Shown piece by piece: positions 5,590 to 6,960 of a DNA stretch of 6,960 nt; within the stretch, counting starts at the first letter, position 1; each line of letters begins with the position of its first letter. A model generated the notes under the pieces. That model was not told where the DNA came from and did no database searches. It saw only the letters and a program-made list of their open reading frames with translations. A program made the position numbers and the translations under genes. Where the stretch lies: the NCBI GenBank assembly GCA_027081375.1, contig JALWKR010000063.1:1-6960 (forward strand). The letters are read 5' to 3'. The DNA comes from Persephonella sp. (GTDB lineage: Bacteria > Aquificota > Aquificia > Aquificales > Hydrogenothermaceae).

Positions 5590-6960
5590 CTACCTTCTTC
5601 CAACTATTTTTCTAACTTGATCTAAAGATACACGGTAATATATAGGTCTTCCATGAGGACATAGGTTTGGATTATCAGTTAAAAGCCAATTTTTAAGTAA
5701 AGCCTGAGCTTCTTTATCAGATAAAAGGTCTCCTGATGTTATGGAGCTTTTACATGAGATTTCTGCAAGTATGTCTTCTATTGGTTTGTCTTTGTCAAGT
5801 TCATCTAAAACATCAAAAAATAGATCTTTTGCTTCTTTTTCTTCCACGAAAGAAGGAATTGCTTTTATAAAAAGATTATTTGCTTCTATATCAAATATAT
5901 AACCTAGTGAAAAAAGCTTATCCTGATTTGTTTCTATCTTTTTTATATCTTCAACAGATAATCTTTCAACAATAGGATTATCTAGAAATTTTTTTGGAAT
6001 TTCATATGTTAGATATTTTTTCTTCAACAGATAAAAGTTTATTCTCTCATGAGCTACGTGCTGGTCAACTAGATATATATCTCCATCAAGATAAACCACT
6101 AAAAATGTATCCTCAACCTGTCCTAAAACTTTAAATTTAACTTCCTTCTGATATAAAGTTTGAGTACTTCTTAAAACATCTGATTTTTTCTTAACAGGAG
6201 TTTTTATATATTCTGCTGACCTTTTTATTAGGTCTATAACTGGAGCATCTTTTTTAAATTTAACTTCCTCTTTTGATGGGTGAACATTAAAATCTACAAA
6301 GTATGGAGGAAGTTCAATAAACAGAATATAGAAATTTTTTCCAAATGTAGATTTTAAAACTTTATCCAGAACCCAACTTTTTATTGGTCTGTCATTTACA
6401 TATATTATTCCTTTTTTGTTAACAGCTTCATTTAAAGATATGTATCCTTCAACTTTTCCAATCTCATTTTCATACTCAATTTTGAAAACTTCCTGAACCT
6501 TTGGATATATTTGTCTTATCCTATTTTCTATATCTGCAGGAGTAAGATTAAACTTTTCTTTCCCATCTACTATAAGCCTGAATGTTTTGTCTGTATGCTT
6601 TAATGCATATTTTATAAAAACATCAATAATATGAACTAGCTCTGTTTTTTCAGATTTTAAAAATTTCTGTCTAGCTGGAACGTTATAAAACAAATCTCTA
6701 ACTTTTACTGTAGTTCCTGTAGGAGCTCCTGTTTCTGAAATATACTTTATTACACCTCCTTCTACATAAAGCTCTTTCCCAAGGGGAATATCTTCTGGTT
6801 TTGATGTTATGCTAAACTTGGAAACAGCACTTATACTGTATAGAGCTTCTCCTCTAAATCCGTAAGAGTGAAGATTGTACATATCGTCTATAGACGATAT
6901 TTTACTTGTGGTATATCTTTTTATAACCTCTGGTAAATCTTCTGGATATATACCTTCTCC
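5590..6960 (-). CDS. mutL: DNA mismatch repair protein MutL, endonuclease type (partial, 5' end off window)
   Basis: 456 residues are visible, ending at the true stop; roughly the first 60 residues, including the catalytic N-E-x-x-D-A motif, lie beyond 6960. The frame is open to the edge, so the internal ATG at 6882 is not the start. The visible part opens with GEGIYPEDLPEVIKRYTTSK, containing the end of the DxGxGI ATP-binding motif, then GFRGEAL (residues 34-40), GTTVKVRDLFYNVPARQKFL (82-101) and FNVHPSKEEVKF (224-235). A linker of only about 40 residues leads to the dimerisation/endonuclease domain, which has DQHVAHE (299-305), SCKSS (402-406) and CPHGRP (434-439). MutL couples mismatch recognition by MutS to strand incision. 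DQHxxxE and CPHGRP mark the nicking type found in bacteria without MutH. The second glutamate of the metal motif is a tyrosine here (visible residue 310). The total length would be about 515 residues, short for the family. Confidence 0.93.
   Translation of the reverse strand, partial: GEGIYPEDLPEVIKRYTTSKISSIDDMYNLHSYGFRGEALYSISAVSKFSITSKPEDIPLGKELYVEGGVIKYISETGAPTGTTVKVRDLFYNVPARQKFLKSEKTELVHIIDVFIKYALKHTDKTFRLIVDGKEKFNLTPADIENRIRQIYPKVQEVFKIEYENEIGKVEGYISLNEAVNKKGIIYVNDRPIKSWVLDKVLKSTFGKNFYILFIELPPYFVDFNVHPSKEEVKFKKDAPVIDLIKRSAEYIKTPVKKKSDVLRSTQTLYQKEVKFKVLGQVEDTFLVVYLDGDIYLVDQHVAHERINFYLLKKKYLTYEIPKKFLDNPIVERLSVEDIKKIETNQDKLFSLGYIFDIEANNLFIKAIPSFVEEKEAKDLFFDVLDELDKDKPIEDILAEISCKSSITSGDLLSDKEAQALLKNWLLTDNPNLCPHGRPIYYRVSLDQVRKIVGRR
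6881..6900. repeat. Perfect 20-bp palindrome inside mutL
   Basis: ATATCGTCTA is followed directly by its reverse complement TAGACGATAT with no spacer. It lies in the mutL coding sequence, between the ATSKI-like and GFRGEAL motifs, and encodes I-S-S-I-D-D plus part of M. These residues are not among the most conserved of the family. Nine bases of the half-site recur at 406-414 (AGACGATAT) and, inverted, at 548-556 (TATCGTCTA), flanking the lipoprotein promoter. No function is known to me. Confidence 0.5.

Noticed and set aside
6880..6882. ATG as the start of mutL
   Set aside because: The frame stays open upstream to the window edge and encodes conserved MutL motifs (GEGI and TTSK), so this ATG is internal.

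Overview
This AT-rich window encodes seven protein genes, two of them cut by the window edges. The AT-rich, Lys/Glu/Ile-rich coding, strong Shine-Dalgarno sites and compact FtsY and MutL suggest a low-GC thermophile. A member of the Aquificota, perhaps a Hydrogenothermaceae relative such as Sulfurihydrogenibium or Persephonella, fits best. That placement is inference from composition and protein style; no marker RNA is present. The organism is almost certainly diderm, because it encodes a lipobox lipoprotein with a peptidoglycan-binding domain and an exported OmpA-domain protein.

Layout, left to right: the 5' end of a lysyl-tRNA synthetase gene on the minus strand (1-162). Then about 394 very AT-rich non-coding bases (163-556) with candidate divergent promoters. 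Then a lipoprotein gene on the plus strand (557-1804) with a coiled coil, eight 23-residue YK repeats and a C-terminal peptidoglycan-binding domain. It converges on ftsY (minus, 1832-2737) across a shared hairpin. A short divergent spacer follows, then a plus-strand pair: an OmpA-domain protein (2845-3969) and a DUF2227-like membrane protein (3969-4481), which overlap by one base (TAATG). A second bidirectional hairpin separates this pair from a minus-strand aldo/keto reductase (4502-5506). The reductase lies downstream of the 3' part of mutL (minus, 5590 to beyond 6960).

Functional themes: two different predicted outer-membrane-to-peptidoglycan tethers (the lipoprotein and the OmpA protein) flank the membrane-targeting GTPase FtsY. 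The other genes are housekeeping (lysS, mutL) or general redox (aldo/keto reductase). There is no CRISPR array, insertion sequence, tRNA, rRNA or phage-like module that I can see, and no clearly new multi-gene system. The points most worth checking are: a strong terminator-like hairpin inside the DUF2227 reading frame; the strict 23-residue repeat register of the lipoprotein with one repeat-sized interruption; a MutL endonuclease motif with its second glutamate replaced by tyrosine; and a perfect 20-bp palindrome in mutL whose half-site recurs near the lipoprotein start.
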